Source: Phallusia mammillata | Taxonomy: Eukaryota > Chordata > Ascidiacea > Phlebobranchia > Ascidiidae | Assembly (NCBI GenBank): GCA_003260075.1 | Contig: QLIY01000233.1 | Span: forward strand, 64,405 to 128,404 | Direction: 5' to 3' | DNA: 64,000 nt | Part shown: positions 1 through 20,236 of the stretch, one piece after another | Layout: the number at the start of each line of letters is the position of its first letter | Numbering within the stretch: position 1 is the first letter of the stretch | Made by a program: the position numbers and the translations under genes | The notes under the pieces: model-generated | Database searches by the model: none | What the model saw: only the letters and a program-made list of their open reading frames with translations | What the model was told of the DNA's origin: nothing

Positions 1-2174
1 GAGATTTTGTATGCTTCCCCACGAATCAGTCCCAATTTCTTCACTGAATGTAACTAGCAGAAAATAAGCGTTTTGTGGCTCTTTCTACCGCAACGAAAAA
101 TTAACGGATGAGCGACAGTGTAGAATTCCGAAGAGTTAAAAGCGTGACGGGCTACTTAGTCAAGCTGGTAAACGCCCAAAGCAAACTGCTGGTGCAACGC
201 CTCTGCTGAGCTTGCCTAGGCCCTTAATATTTGGTATATCTCAGTTTGACTCGGACTAAGTTTACCCAGTGACGTTTGGATAAATATTTAACCCATCTTC
301 TTTGTGTTTGATTTCATAAATCAAAGATGAACATATGGTTCATTCATGTGGAATAAAAATCATCAAAATATTGCTTATGGATTCTACATTGAATATGCAT
401 TTTTGTACATGGATTATTTTGTATGCTATAACAAACATAGTGTACATGTTAAATAAAGACGATGCATCTTCATCAATGTAAGTTTTGATTTACGATTTCT
501 GACCAAAATCCAGAAAGAAAAATTGCAAAAAGGAGGCCCCTTATAAAAGCAGGTGCTTCTCGGCCAGTTTAAAAAAGAAAAATGCATTGTTGGCTTCGGT
601 AAATAAGAATGATTATATAATACCTAACTGAGATTCCAAGCGATGCAATGGAACAAAGTCAGGATAAATTTTGTGAATCGCGTAAACCCTAGCTATCCCG
701 GTACTTGTGAGCCTGTAAAATAACTATTTGCAAAATAAAGCATGCATTACGCAGTTTCAAATCTTGACGTTGCACGCTACATCAGACGAATTTTCATCTA
801 CCTTTATTTCCTTTCTTGCATTGACATTTAAATGGTTATAAACCAGTCAGTTTCCCACTAGATTTTTTCGTGGGTCTACCGAGAGCTCATGGCTCAATCT
901 CCTTTGTGTGAACAAACTCAACAACCGAATCAGTGGGTAAAATAAATCCTGAATGTTGTAGTGGAAATGTATTAGGTTTAACATGATTTCAGCTTGTTCC
1001 GTGCTAGTCGGTAAAAAATACAAAACAATCATTGTGTAAATCAAAATGTTGGGAAAGCACTGACCTGGACTTGCAAAATAGTCGATGTGGCCTACATGAG
1101 TTTTGGTGAAACGTTGGGTGGCCTTTATCAATCGAAACGTTCCCCATCCAGCACTAAACTTAGAAGCAGTCTGGAAACAACAACCTCATGTGTATCTCTG
1201 CTGCCACCACATGGAAACAACCAAACAAAATTTTTACTTTAAAAGGTATTTGACAAATTGCTCACCTGGTCAATTTTTTTAATTTTTTTTTAAAGTGTTT
1301 ATTTTAAACAAATATTTGTGGAAAACAATTGAATTAACTCATCTTGAAGAGGTTATATTTTACTACAATGTACAACAAATATTAGGATACATAAAAAAAT
1401 GTTGTAGCAGTACAAAGAAAAGCAGTTACATTTTAAATGTTTTGGAAACATATTTAAAGCTTTTTTCAGTGCTACACAAAAAAGGTAATTTCTGTTACGT
1501 AAATTGTCTGTTTCGTTTTCTACGTACATTGAGTGTCCCATTTAATGCCGCCATCAGCACCCAAATTCCGCCACTGCAATCTGATGTCCGCACACACCAC
1601 CACTGATAAGAAACAAGACTCGTAAGCTGTTTAATAGTTAACTTGTTTAAAAACACTGCTCAAGGAAAGGTTTTCACAAGTCACCACAGCAAATGGTCAG
1701 CGAAATTAACGATTTAAATTGATCTTGTTTTGTAAGCGTTTATATATTAAGGTGGAACCAAATAGTAGGTTGTTGGGCAGCCAAGTTAAATTGCAGATCG
1801 CCTCCCTTCGAGGTTATTTAGAAATCAAAAAGCGTGTGCTTGTTTGTGCGTTTTGCTATGTCGTGTGTCGTTTAAAAAGCTGCAGACACATGGCAAATGT
1901 AACCGTTTATCGAGTAGAGAATATATATTTTGACTACTTGAACTTCTAAGTAAAATTATCACGTATTTCTTTGATATTCATCTTATTCTTTTTTGACAAA
2001 GAAGAAAATACCACAGCGGTTGCAATTGAGTGGATGTTTACTTCATCTTTAGAATTGTATTTTTTCCGCGTAAATTTAAAGCACATGCTGATTTTGTAAA
2101 CGACTGACCTCTCGCATGTTGATTTGTTTGCGTTGAATTTTATGTATAATGTATTATGTTTTAGTAGAGAAGTT
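1..2174. other. unassigned region upstream of the intelectin gene
   Basis: No gene could be supported here. The DNA is AT-rich with stops in all frames. The longest minus-strand open stretch (847-1131) has some hydrophobic, protein-like composition and a possible splice acceptor near 1070, but no recognisable domain. The last part, just before 2175, probably holds the promoter and 5' UTR of the intelectin gene. Confidence 0.5.
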
Positions 2175-10444
<8,270 letters not shown>

Positions 10445-12047
10445 TCAGCCATATGGAAAACATGTTCTGTTTAATTAATTGTCATGTTTCTTGTAATTGT
10501 CTGTCGTTGTTGTGTTTGTTGGCGAATGAAGTTTTTTTAAATCACGTTGTGTTGCCGTATACAATTTGGAATATCAAAGAAGATCACAATAGCCGTTAAA
10601 TGAAGGTTGTAACACAAAAGTAAGATTTTAAAAACGGAATGCGTACCTGAGGTCAAATTGGAAACGCCCGTTTATGCCTAGGAACAACAGTTTTTGTGAA
10701 AGAAAGAAGTGAAAACATTCGTTTCTACCATAATTACGTTCATTTTTCTCTTTCGGAAAAGGTTGTGCTACCTCTTAGCCGGATTGCCATGATTTGTTGA
10801 CCGAAAAAGGGTACGATCAGGAACAGTTAGTGATTTTTCTCTTTTTACCAAAACAGTTTTTAAAATAACTTAACTACTTCATTGTGCTATTGGATAAGGT
10901 GGATAAGAGGTTTTTTGTTATTTTATGAACTATTGGATAAGAGGTGCAAAACCTTTTCGCATTTGTCAGCATCAGACTTTCGCTCCCTTTTTTCATGGAT
11001 TACACACATTGTACCTACAAGGGTCGAATAGCTGGACGTATGTGGCTCGTAATATACTTTTCCATCTAGAAGCCAAAGTAATGAAAACTTTAGAAGCCAA
11101 AACGTAGAAAAAGAGCTTTTACTAAACGCCTTTTAATATTCTATGCTTGTACTATATCTGCATACATCTGTAAAATAATCATTTTTATTGTGTGCTGATA
11201 TAGTTTTGGTTAAAGTACCGTTGGTGTTTACAGACCCGCGAAGAATAAATCGGAACTGCAATTTCATTTTGTGGAATAAATTGGGTTAATTTGCTGTGCA
11301 GTTTGAAATTTGTGCTAAAAATCGTTTCATTTGTCAGATTTCAACCAAACTTTACAAACTATGAGCGGAAAAAACAAGGCTAGTGACCCCCAGCATCAAT
11401 CAGCCAGCAGGAAATCAGTTTTTGGTAACTTGTTTTATGGTATATTACGTACATTTTCGCATGACGTTATCATATGACCTCAACTGTGTTGCGACGTAAA
11501 TTCATGATTTTGTGACGCCATTTACATATGTGCGTACGATTGTTTACCAGACCCAAAATGAAACGTGAAACCTATTATCTAGTTCTACGTAGTATATATA
11601 CAGCCCCCCCCCCTGTTTACCAGACCCAAAATGAAACGTGAAACCTATTATCTAGTTCTACATAGTATATATACACAAAGTACAAACACCCAAAAGAAAA
11701 GTGATGGTATTATAAATTATATTGCGTAAACAATTTAAACTTGTTTACAATATTTCTTCATAAATTTAGTTTTTCTTCTAAGAGTTTATGTATGATTTTT
11801 ATGAATTTCCATTCAGTGTTTCGGCATTGGAAATGTTTGCTTGAACTCTGCTGGTTAAGGTTTTCTTTGTTGTTGAAACTTGAAACTATCCAAGGTCTCC
11901 CTGGCAAAATCGTTCTCCTAAATCTTGGATTTGATTTGATTAAAAACCCTAGAAATATGGCTACAAAGTCAAAAATAGTTAAAAATGGATAAACAGAAAG
12001 ACTGTTGACTAATAAGTGTTGTTATAGGATCTGCAAAAAGATCTGTT
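10445..12047. other. Intelectin 3' flank / CENPL 5' flank
   Basis: No supported gene. AATAAA-type sequences near 11243 and 11274 could serve intelectin polyadenylation. A poly-C junction (11604-11613) with a 62-bp repeat (11541-11602 and 11614-11675) lies here. A splice-acceptor-like site at 12026-12027 precedes the CENPL start and could be a 5' UTR intron end or a spliced-leader acceptor. Confidence 0.6.
11541..11675. repeat. Direct repeat around poly-C (11604-11613)
   Basis: Copies 11541-11602 and 11614-11675 differ at one base or so and are separated by ten C. Intergenic; likely an assembly junction. Confidence 0.85.
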
Positions 12048-14589
12048 ATGATGTCAAAGATGACGCCTTTCACAACTGTTCGACGTAGACATGTAATGAC
12101 AGCACAAAGGGTTGCAAGAAGAAAAAGCCAAATAAAACAACAGCCTGAAAAAGTGGATACAACATTAAATGGTTGCCGTTTGGTTTATTGATTTTACTAT
12201 TCATGCTGGGTTTTTTCTCATATCTGCTGTTATGCACCAACACAGTGTGATATATATAACGTAGCCTTAAGGCAGGGGCGGGCAACATACGACGGGATTT
12301 TGAGCGGCCCGCAGACAGTTTCAGGCTTACATGATAATGTAGCCCGTGGCCACATTCTGCCGCAATCCCCCACTACTTGCTTACTGCGTCAAATTATAGT
12401 TGTAACCGACAGTAACGCTCCCCAATAGAAAAAAAACTTGCCCGTCGTTGTTACCATTGCACCCTACATCCATTGTTACGACATAACTGCCAACCATGAA
12501 TGTGACCTGCTTTCACGGTTTCCTTTGTTTCCACATGTGTAGCCTAGTTAGTGTTTCAGCAGTATCTAAGTCTGTGGTGTATGCATTAAATTTGCTGTGG
12601 TGAATAATTTTATGTTATATCAGTTAGATTGTTTGGACTGTATTGTATTTGTGATGTTCTTGAATGTATTTGGTTTAGGTGGTCAAAAATCCGTTTTAAA
12701 TCACTGGATAAATACGCGATTAATGTATCGATTCAGGAATCCGGCCCGCCAAGTACTTCATTTTCCCATATCAGGCCCGCCGACTGGAGAAGTTGCCCGC
12801 CCCTGCCTTAAGGCATGAAGTATGAGTCAAAAAAAGTTGGCCTACCCAAATATTCAGTGGATATGGACATTGTTTGTTTTTTTAAAAGCAAAAAGTTTAT
12901 GGGTGTATGTTTAATTTAACAGATATTGTCAATAAAACATGGCATGTGTTTTGCTGTTCACCACTGCACAAATTTAACAGCAACCCAAAATCGTTGCAAC
13001 AACTGTCACGACTGCTATCATCTGTGCTTGCTGTTGAAACCTCCAGGGTTGGGGGAATTGCTACCAGTGAGGAAATTGGAACTAAAGCAATTTTTTCAAT
13101 TGCCCAGGGTATTGCAATTACTGAAGGTTAGTGATTGAAAACTTTGACTTTCAGACATTAGAGATTTGCGAGACACCCTAATTGGTAACAGCACAGGCAA
13201 ATTTGGATTCATGGTGGCTTCATATATATTATAGATGATCAACCTGCCATCAAAATCACAGTAAACACTAAGGACAGAAATAATGTTGCCGAAATGTTGC
13301 TTTGCTCCCTGGCAAGTGGAGATCTAATTGGGGATGCTAGCAACAACAGTTGTCCTGACCTGAAGGAAAAATTTACAGTGCTGCCTCTAATTCTCTACAA
13401 AGGAAACCAATCAACAAAAAATGTTATGTTTAATTGGTTAAAGGTACAAAACACACAATGAAATCTGGTAATATGTCTATTATTTACAAGTTAGTATTTG
13501 GATGCATCCAACTTGTAAGATATTGTATGATTTTTTTGAAAAAAAAGGGTTCTGTTAAATTCCACTTACTACATTTCCTTGGTTTAATTTTGTTTCTTGC
13601 AGACTGAATTTGACTGCATAATAACCAAGGTTACATTTAACTCTCTGTCACTTGCATGGATGTTGGGTATGTGGTCTTGCATGACTGATAGTGAAGAGGC
13701 ATGCAAACCAATCAGTATAACATGGAAAATTCCTATTCAACACACAGGTTTGGATTGCATTGAATCCAAATTTGAACCAAGTTCAATTGAAACACTCTGG
13801 AATGCGTAAGTTGTGTTTAAACTTGAATTGTTTTGCTTTAAGCAGTTAGAAATTCATATGAGTGTTGAGTTAAAGATTTTATGCAGAATATGACAAGTAT
13901 GGAAAATGTGTAGAATTCGATATCTGTAGAGAATGATGATGAGTGTCTTCTGTTTAATTTAATCTTTTTTACAGATGCCACAAAGGTTTAGATGACATTG
14001 TTTTAGTAGAAGAAGTTCAAAGCCTAATCAATGGTTTACAAGAACATCTTCTTCGACACTTTTGCATTAAGTTTCAAGTAGGCTTTTTAATCACTTTTTT
14101 GACATGAAATTCATACCTCAAAACACAACTATTTTGAATTGTATTACCGCACCCCTTTGCTTCGATGGTTGTTCATTTTAGGCCTTCATAGCATGTTATT
14201 TTTAGAGATTGGATGAAACGCTTTCTTTCAATACAACTTTTTAGTAGTGACAACAAAGGTTTTTATTTATATGTGATTAATTTCAGGCCCTTCCATTGCA
14301 ACAAGTGTGCTTTACAATTGCCAACATTCATGCAGATGGAAAAATTAAGGTGATTTCCTAAAAATATGTATTGTTCTATGGTAAAAAATTTATGTGATAA
14401 AATGCTAATCATACATTTTTGGGTATATTCACTACTGTAATGTTTCTAATCAACACACTGATTTTATTACAAATATATTTTTAGATTTTATCACCGGAGC
14501 ATGTTCACACTGTTTTATGTCATATGAATAACCTTGCCCTTGAACTCTTGGACTGGCGGGTTGAAAAAAGTGATGAACAATCTATGTAG
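12048..14589 (+). CDS. CENPL: Centromere protein L (CENP-L)
   Basis: Exons: 12048-12171, 12923-13126, 13235-13443, 13603-13805, 13975-14077, 14287-14349, 14485-14589; 336 residues, close to the vertebrate length (about 344). Recognised from the order of conserved blocks: a basic N-terminus, then KTWHVFCCSPLHKF, LQQLSRLLSSVL, LPLILYKG, the LSLAWMLGMWSCM helix, LWNACHKG, LLRHFCIKF, IANIHADGKIKIL and a Leu-rich C-terminus. CENP-L pairs with CENP-N in the constitutive centromere-associated network on CENP-A chromatin. ATG codons at 12048 and 12051 are adjacent; the first is used here. The exon 1 donor (12172) is a weak match (gttgcc), and the intron after it carries a hAT element. The frame is open upstream of the ATG as far as the acceptor at 12027, so an upstream coding exon is not excluded. 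Confidence 0.88.
12273..12805. mobile_element. hAT-type non-autonomous element in CENPL intron 1
   Basis: The ends CAGGGGCGGGCAAC and GTTGCCCGCCCCTG are perfect inverted repeats. They are flanked by a perfect, palindromic 8-bp target duplication ccttaagg (12265-12272 and 12806-12813). It is 533 bp with no transposase ORF. Confidence 0.9.
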
Positions 14590-15085
14590 CGTTTTTCCTG
14601 TTTAATTAAAATTTTTCTTTTTTTGTCCTTGTTTTCACCAAGAGTTTTACCTGAAAACACTTTTCTTTCAAAATGCTCTGTTTTTTATTCCCAATGGCTG
14701 GTTTTGTTCTTTTAAATCTTATGCATGACAAACCAACCACACTTGTCTGTATGTTGGGATCTAAACGTATTTGGTCCTCAACTTTTATAGGACATCTGTA
14801 TTACATGTGTTCTTTCATTTATTTTTATTTTTGATATGCCACCACTGAATGAGTTAAAAACTATTTGTGTTATCATTGGAATGTGTTTTTATTTCTTTAG
14901 TCAATTAGTTCAAAATATAACAATGCAAATATGTCTTTTTGTAACCTTTGACAACAAAAACACCCATCAACATAAATTGCATAAAAAACCCCCCCCCCAA
15001 CAATGCAAATATGTCTTTTTGTAACCTTTGACAACAAAAACACCCACCAACATAAATTGCATAAAAAAATGGAAAATATTTTTTG
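14590..15085. other. Convergent intergenic region between CENPL and the OAS gene
   Basis: Contains the two 3' UTRs and one poly-C junction (14989-14998). No gene seen. Confidence 0.7.
14919..15068. repeat. Direct repeat around poly-C (14989-14998)
   Basis: Two 70-bp copies (14919-14988 and 14999-15068) have one mismatch and a 10-C spacer. The short open frames across it are artefacts of the duplication. Confidence 0.85.
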
Positions 15086-18000
15086 TCATTTCCATTGACC
15101 AAGTTTTATTCCCTTGAACAGCGGCTTTTGTAGACTGACTTGAGCGACGTAGGCTATCTCATCCCATGTGTTGCTACTTTCACACACATTGTTGTTGGGA
15201 TTAGCTGGATCCACCACAACTGGTCTGCATTACATTTATTTCTCATTTTATATTTTTAGTGCAAAAAAAATAAAAAGCAGAATATGACTTGCTTTAGTTG
15301 TTAGTAACAGCATTTTGAAAATGGCTTAGATTTTTGTATGCTCACCCGAATTCAGTAACTTTTTTAATGTTACGTTTTTGGTCGAACAAGAATATCAACT
15401 GGTGAATCAAAACAAATCAAGCACAGCTTTACCGTGGACTTTGTAGAACCCGTTGCAGCAGGTGATTTTTGCGTGTGTAATTTTCTGTCCATGCAACACA
15501 AAGATTCTCATAATCCACCAACGTTTGTAGAACGGCAGCGAGGCCATGTCGAAGCTGTTTATAAGAGTTAGCAGTTTCAGATTTGCAAGAAATGTCGTAA
15601 AGCATGTATAAACCGTACAAAAATTTTGAGATACCTTCTCATGCATTTACTTTTCCAAAAGGCGATTTTGCTTTAACGATCGGATTTTTACGCTTTGGAA
15701 CGTGAAGTGCGACTTACTTTAAAATAAATTGGCTTTCCCGCTTTCTCCCATGTGTGAATGACAATCAGCTCTAAGGTATAAGAGTTTGGTAAACGTCGGT
15801 GCCTGAAAAAGAGGCGTTTAGCAATAAAACTAAATCGCGCCTACGAAAGTCGCACGATTGTGTCTTGTAAGCCACGTGGTTTGGATTTTCTCTTTTCCCA
15901 CAAAAATAGGTTTAGCGGCATTGCAAGCTACTGTAATGAAATCCTTATGACCGACCGACTGAGTCACTTTAGAATTCAGTTTAAAACAATGACATATTTC
16001 CACATTGAGATGTTGTTGGTCCATTTTTCTATATTGAGATGTTGTGGGTTATTTCACTGGAAGAGTAGACTACATTATTTCGTCTTCTCTTTCAACATTA
16101 TTTTGCACTGACGGTCGGATTCGAAGTAAACACCGTAATATTATGGTCACTCTCCTACCAGTCAAGCTACATATTATGCCAAGGGATGCAGTGACAAATT
16201 TGGTGAAGCTAACAAGTGACGTATTTCCCCCATTATAAAACATGGGGTAGGCTACTTGTTGAGTGACGTTGCATCACCAAAAGACGTCATCCTCCAGTGT
16301 TTGACGAGTCGAATCAGCTGACGTAACTTGGTGGACCGTCTCCTCACAAAGTCGATTTGCAACTGAAGCAAGCTGGAATTAAGCAGTTGTATTTCCAAAG
16401 GATTTTTGCTGTTAGCAATCATTTCGTACACTTCTTTTTTGTCGCCTTAAAACGAATAGTTTGTTTGTTACATGTTTATTCGTTGTGGACGAGAAACGAC
16501 GAAAAGCCTTCTATTTGCAATGAATCCGCCTTCAAGCTGCCTGTTCTATTCATAACTCGTTTAATCGTTATTTTTAACCAACTAAGTCGGTGACTTCAAT
16601 TTAGTTTAGCCCTTTCTAGGTGGGCGAATACCGCTGAAGTTTCTTTCTCTACATAGTGAACACAAGTTACCACAATTTTGTTTCCGTATTGGAAATAATT
16701 TCAACAAACATGTATTCAGTCAGCGTGATAAAGTACAGATAAGGTAGCATTGCAAACGCGCATGTTTGACGTATAAATCTTTCTTTTTCCAAAAACCCTA
16801 CTTACCCATACTCGGTGCAGAACCAAGCCAATCGTGACTCGGCATCAAATCGACGTGATGAATATGATCGTCCTTGTAGCACTTATACTGAAACCTCAGC
16901 GAGTGCTTTGTGAGTTTACTGATAAGAATGCGAGTTGCTAGGGGCGACGACTGAATATGTAGTTTGACTTCATTTAGGCAGGTACGAAGTTGCGAGTCGA
17001 GGTACTTGTGCGCCCCTAGCGACAGGAAATTTGGAATGAACATAACCATGTCAAGATCAGAGTGACCTTGAAGACACGTGTCTTTGCCGTAGGATCCGCC
17101 CTGTCACAAATATCCCATTAAAGTAACACTTTTTTTAAACTGGGAAAAAATCAGTTTTTTTTAAATGCCTTTGACATTTTTTTGAACAATAGGTAGCCTA
17201 AAATTGTTTTTAGACTATAGTTTAAACCCTGTGAGATGGCATTTTTTGTAAACTTATGCTTTCGCCATCTAAAGTAAATTTCAATGACCAGCATGTTTTA
17301 GCGATGACCATTCTTACCCGTATAACATGAGAAACTTGAAAAGGCAATTGCTCGAGAAGAAAGTCCACTAGGATGTTTACTTCATTGTTGCATTCCGAAC
17401 TACACGAGAGTGGCGGAATCAACTCGTGACGTACGTAATCGTCGACGTAACCAGGTCCGAGGTGTTCTAGTATGTTCCAATCGTGTAGACGCAAGGCAAG
17501 AGAACCTGCAAAAACGAAAAACACGGAAACGAGAGTGAGAATGATTTTGCAGGTTATCCACGCATTCGCGGCATGGGGACGATGAAAGCTGTTTTCTCCA
17601 TGTTTAACTGATTAATAAAACAATCAAAAAAAATGAATTCGGCTTTACCCTTGGTTTGTGTAGTGAATCGGTGCTGTTCTCGCTCGTGTTGCTCCCTTCC
17701 GTGCACGCCCCCTAGTGTTTTACCGCACAATCGGCACTTGGTAGCGGCACCTGATGCAACAAAGCGAGACAATCGTGGTTTAGAAACTTCCCAGAAGCTG
17801 TCTTCCTCGACATTTTCAATTGGACGAAGTATTTTCGAAGCTTTTGGTGCGGGAGGTTTGAAAAGATCAGGCAAGTGCCCCCCCCCCAGAAACTTCCCAG
17901 AAGCTGTCTTCCTCGACATTTTCAATTGGACGAAGCATTTTCGAAGCTTTTGGTGCGGGAGGTTTGAAAAGATCAGGCAAGTGTTCTACCGGTGAATGCT

Positions 18001-18463
18001 CTGTGCTGATATGTTCCTGTAAAAAATGCATGTAAAAAATGGTATTGTATCTTTAATCTTATCTGATTTAAGTAAACTTCTTTAAACAATCAAGCCTAAA
18101 GTTCGTACTTACAAGCTTGCAGTCCAATAAACATAATTATTCCAAAAAATCGGAAGCTTTATATAGCCGCTTTTACTATATGTTACAATGCTATCAATCT
18201 GTTACGTGCTTGGTAAAATGTTAGGTTCCATTCCACCTGGGTATGGTCCCACTTAGTATATGATTTCAGTTCAAAAATGTTTAAGTACTTTCATTTTTCT
18301 TGCCAATATCTCGTTTCCACACTTGTCACAAACACTTCTGTCGAAATGACGGCGTCGCATATGCATCGTCACGCCGGAATGACTCCCGAAGTATTTTCCA
18401 CACCTGTTGCATGGATACATCCTTCTACTTTCAGCAATCCTAACAATTTGAATAGTTGTGTCT
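15086..18463 (-). CDS. 2'-5'-oligoadenylate synthase with three N-terminal C2H2 zinc fingers (5' end incomplete)
   Basis: Exons in coding order: 18463-18289, 18016-17649, 17505-17318, 17100-16806, 16445-16256, 15802-15718, 15554-15433, 15224-15086. Zinc fingers: CNRCGKYFG with H-x4-H; CDKCGNEI completed across the first splice junction by KEHISTEH; and CRLCGKTLGG with H-x4-H. The synthase part then follows in family order: the N-terminal helices; GGSYGKDT and the catalytic pair in SDLDMVMF; the third Asp in HHVDLMPSHDWLG; KLRQLIRLVKHW; NSYTLELIVIHTWEKAGK; LVDYENLCVAWTENY; and PVVVDPANPNNNV. All three catalytic Asp are present, so it should be active. The family makes 2-5A from ATP on dsRNA. 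The second exon holds a poly-C duplication (17782-17983); removing 106 bp turns 368 nt into 262 and restores phase. The first listed exon starts in phase 2, so at least one upstream exon is missing from this model. Confidence 0.85.
17782..17983. repeat. Exonic direct repeat around poly-C (17878-17887) that breaks the OAS frame
   Basis: Two 96-bp copies (17782-17877 and 17888-17983) are separated by ten C. As written the exon phase is wrong; with one copy and the C run removed the next exon follows in frame. This is strong internal evidence of an assembly artefact. Confidence 0.9.
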
Positions 18464-20236
18464 CTAAAAAACACATTTCAACAATGAAAACATTTTAAGT
18501 TTCATGTCAATAGACTTATATGCAACTATTTGTCACCAGACTGATTATGATACTATCTTCCTAAACGTCAAATAACAAGCTTTCCATTAGCAAAGAAGTT
18601 TATGCAACGGGTAGACCAATTTCCTGTTGCTTGATTACTACAAGGTGGCCTGAAAACAAGGTCGTCTCCGCTGCGCTAACAACCACTCGTGTAAGCTCCG
18701 CATTGCTGAGTACCAGATTGATGTCGAATACGTGTGATTTCGGGTTGTTTTTAAAGCGATGTCATTCCATTGTTTTCTTTTGACGATTGATTTGAAATTT
18801 GACCCAATGAGGTCTTTTCAACAGCGAAATGACAATTTAAGGGCGGGGAATCAAATGTCGCTGTTTTCGACCATACATTGTTATCCAGGATGCGTAGGGG
18901 CACCCCCTGTACCTAAATTATTGAAATTTTGTATTTTATTGTATTAATTTTGAAACCGTGCATGAAAATGGTACATATCAGTAAACGGCTGCAAAAACCG
19001 GGAAACGAATTTGAAAAAAACTTTTCTAGCTAAAATATTTAAATAAACAGATAAAAACTGAATGTTTGGTTGCCCTAGATTTCTTAATAATTGTGCTTTT
19101 TAGTAGAAAGCGTATAGTATAAACTTTTACATGTCTTGTGGTATTACTCGAGTTTTTCTGACTTGCTAAAACTACGCTGTTAAAATCCAAACCTTGCAAA
19201 CGCATACAGCACTAAGCATAACGAGTAAATTTTGATGTCAAAGATTTCTTTTTAAACGTGTTTCACCCAAGGGTGCACAAACGCGACGAATTTTAAGGTT
19301 ATTTTGGTTTACAATTTATAAAAGGAGCATGTTATTGTTCAAGCGCGACAGCATGTATCCAATAAGCTTAATAAGATATTAAAAATTGTCAAGTGTCAAG
19401 TGACCTACAATGCACAGTTAAAACATAACTGATAATAACACTAAAACATGCATAGTGGAGCCTGCACCTGGATTAAAGTTTCGAAATGCGCAAACTCGCA
19501 TCAAAAACAATAATAACTTTCGACTTTGTGAGTTTATATTTGCATGTTGTTAAACCTAACGAATGGCAATATTCTTAGCAACGACGTTACAATGTCATTT
19601 TGAGGTCACATTTATTGTGGTAAATAATACTGGTAATATACGTAAGGTTAAGAAAAACAGGAGGAAACGCAAGTATTAAACCCCCCCCCCCTAACGAATG
19701 GCAATATTCTTAGCAACGACGTTACAATGTCATTTTGAAGTCACATTCATTGTGGTAAATAATACTGGTAATACGTAAGGTTAAGAAAAACAGGAGGAAA
19801 CGCAAGTATTGTGACTATTACAGAACGTAATGTTCTAATATTATACATATTTACCCCAGTCATAGTACCACTGGTATTGGTACTGTACCAGTCCAACTTA
19901 TCGAACTTCTCCTCTAAACGATACCATTAGGTAAATTCGGTAGATTGGGTTAAATGCGCTGCAGCAACAAGGTCATTAAAAAGCGAAGAGTGGCCGCTTT
20001 ATGACGTTTTTACAGAATAGTAGAAGCTCTAGGAGTATTGAGCTCAAGAGAGTTATGTGACATTGGTCAAGCATAGTGATGCCAGTTAAGTGGAACCAAT
20101 TCAAAGATGCTCTTTCGCCTACCAAACAGAAAACAGAAACTAACAATAGTCAAAATTGACATTGCGCATTCCATATAACTTACTCAGCATAAACATAAAA
20201 AATACAAACATGATTTTTGGGAAAAAAAGTTACGAA
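18464..20236. other. OAS upstream region and DHODH 3' flank
   Basis: No confirmed gene. Missing 5' exon(s) of the OAS gene should lie here. A minus-strand open stretch at about 18609-18752 looks mildly protein-like (FDINLVLSNAELTRVVVSA), but I could not link it by phase. Contains a poly-C junction at 19681-19691. Confidence 0.5.
19555..19810. repeat. Direct repeat around poly-C (about 19681-19691)
   Basis: A block of about 125 bp starting near 19555 is repeated from about 19690 with several mismatches and a small indel. Intergenic. Confidence 0.8.

Noticed and set aside
14836-15102. Overlapping open frames with repeated peptide segments
   Set aside because: Produced by the duplicated 70-bp segment around the C run in intergenic DNA.
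17554-17925. Separate open frame starting MKMSRKTASGKF
   Set aside because: Its start is a frame-shifted reading of the OAS exon created by the C run; the zinc finger part belongs to the OAS gene.
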